From Ziziphus jujuba (taxonomy: Eukaryota; Streptophyta; Magnoliopsida; Rosales; Rhamnaceae): 64,000 bases of DNA. Under the pieces are notes generated by a model. The model saw nothing but the letters and a program-made list of their open reading frames with translations, ran no database searches and was not told the origin of the DNA. The DNA is taken from NCBI RefSeq assembly GCF_031755915.1, contig NC_083384.1, positions 27,570,001 to 27,634,000 on the forward strand. The letters run 5' to 3'. Shown piece after piece: positions 63,301 through 64,000 of this stretch (its first letter is position 1; each line of letters begins with the position of its first letter). The position numbers were made by a program, and so were the translations under genes.

Positions 63301-63690
63301 GAAGGCTTTGAATAAAATACTGGGGGTATTATGCAGTTTCTAGAGTACATACAAAATTTGTAACATCACCTGTAGCTGGCTCAAGGGACTCAGAGTTTCC
63401 GTTTTTTACTTTGAAAAAACTTCTGTTTGTTATGAGATCTGCCTAGAAGAAGTTTCATTTTCATCTTTTAATCAATTTCTACTGGCTAACTTTATTTTTC
63501 ATACCTGCAGCCTGTGCGGGAACACTTCAGAACAGACAGCAATGCGAAAGATCTTTTAAAAAGGGTCAAGGTATTTCTCCGGTTTCTTTACCATTAGATA
63601 AAGAAATATTTGGTTTCTTTGAATTTCAATGAACCATTATTAAAACTGGTATTGGATGGTGTTTTATAGGCTTTCAGAGTCACCAAGTGA
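60381..63690 (+). CDS. Tyrosyl-tRNA synthetase, cytosolic type
   Basis: Ten coding exons: 60381-60490, 60614-60761, 61214-61503, 61584-61680, 62505-62610, 62726-62808, 62908-63053, 63220-63325, 63511-63570, 63670-63690; 388 residues, all phases consistent. It charges tRNA-Tyr with tyrosine in the cytosol. Class I signatures: HIGH-like PSGRMHIAQG (about 78-87) and KMSKS (262-266). Between them are the tyrosine pocket stretch IWIADWFAQLNNKMGG and the dimer/tRNA region LYPCMQCADIFFLKADICQL. The first 36 residues are acidic and Ser-rich, with no organellar-targeting character; the archaeal/eukaryotic-type core begins at MSLEEKYQIV. The protein ends shortly after the helical domain (AKDLLKRVKAFRVTK) without the EMAP-II-like extension of animal enzymes, as usual for plants. 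The last exon codes for only six residues and the stop. Its promoter has a good TATA box. Confidence 0.95.
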
Positions 63691-64000
63691 TGAACAATGG
63701 ATCAAGGCGTTTAATATCTTCACCGCTTTCACTTGTTCCAATTGGCGGTGGAAACTCTTGTAATTTTATTTTTCTTTTTTTAATCATGGTATACTTTCCC
63801 CGAGAAGAATTAACTTGTTTAATTATTTTTCAAACTAAACCTTTTTTCCCCAACAAACCTGTTGGTATTTTTCGTTTGAGGTGATATTTTTTTGGAAGTA
63901 TTTGGTCATTACCATTACAATAAGTTGTCTTTATTCTCTCAAAGTTATTTTTACAGAAAGAAGCAAAACTAAAACAAATTCTATTGGAGTTTCTGTCATA
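63691..64000 (+). other. 3' UTR and downstream sequence of the tyrosyl-tRNA synthetase gene
   Basis: AT-rich sequence after the stop codon to the window end; the frame at 63687-63884 overlaps the stop region and is not a gene. Confidence 0.5.

Noticed and set aside
1..64000. A CRISPR array, prokaryotic operon or biosynthetic gene cluster
   Set aside because: Repeats present are plant MITEs, tandem repeats and microsatellites; the genes are unrelated housekeeping or regulatory genes with introns.

Overview
The window is nuclear DNA of a flowering plant, most likely a eudicot of the rosid type. The evidence is spliced genes with GT-AG introns, very AT-rich intergenic DNA, plant-type families (KIN14 kinesin with a calponin-homology domain, DUF3527, a BAH/TFIIS chromatin reader, a plastid riboflavin-pathway phosphatase) and Tourist-like MITEs. 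The species cannot be fixed from the sequence. I see no bacterial operon, CRISPR array or phage-like region.

Layout. Positions 1-13,130 are repeat-rich and gene-free. A unit of at least 3.1 kb is present twice in direct orientation (1-3109 and about 6813-9925). Each copy carries a long fold-back element and a Tourist-like MITE nested inside a second MITE of the same family. Positions 13,400-52,000 form a gene island: PYRP2 (-), an Rpp21/Rpr2-type RNase P/MRP subunit (+), a BAH-TFIIS protein matching AIPP3/BDT1 (+), a DUF3527 protein (+), tRNA-Asp(GTC) (-), a mitochondrial-carrier-family protein with a long N-terminal extension (-) and a large KIN14 kinesin (-). Positions 52,000-60,250 are again AT-rich, with tandem repeats, possible transposon remains and a possible gene fragment. 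A cytosolic tyrosyl-tRNA synthetase (+) ends the window.

I assembled exons by hand and checked reading phase across every junction. Predicted lengths are PYRP2 380 aa (one coding exon), Rpp21-like 289 aa (2 exons), AIPP3-like 620 aa (8), DUF3527 742 aa (2), carrier 682 aa (8), kinesin 1118 aa (22) and TyrRS 388 aa (10). The genes are independent housekeeping or regulatory units and do not form one pathway. From memory, the order PYRP2 - BAH - DUF3527 - carrier matches Arabidopsis At4g11570 - At4g11560 - At4g11450 - At4g11440, and the Rpp21-like and kinesin genes match a second Arabidopsis region near At5g41270-At5g41310. That pattern would fit an ancestral block divided between duplicate chromosomes by gene loss.

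The points most worth checking are an apparent U12-type AT-AC intron in the kinesin motor domain, loss of the canonical HAD acidic residues in PYRP2, a TFIIS-like zinc ribbon without its catalytic acidic pair in the BAH protein, and the fold-back/nested-MITE duplication. I found no evidence for a wholly new biological system.
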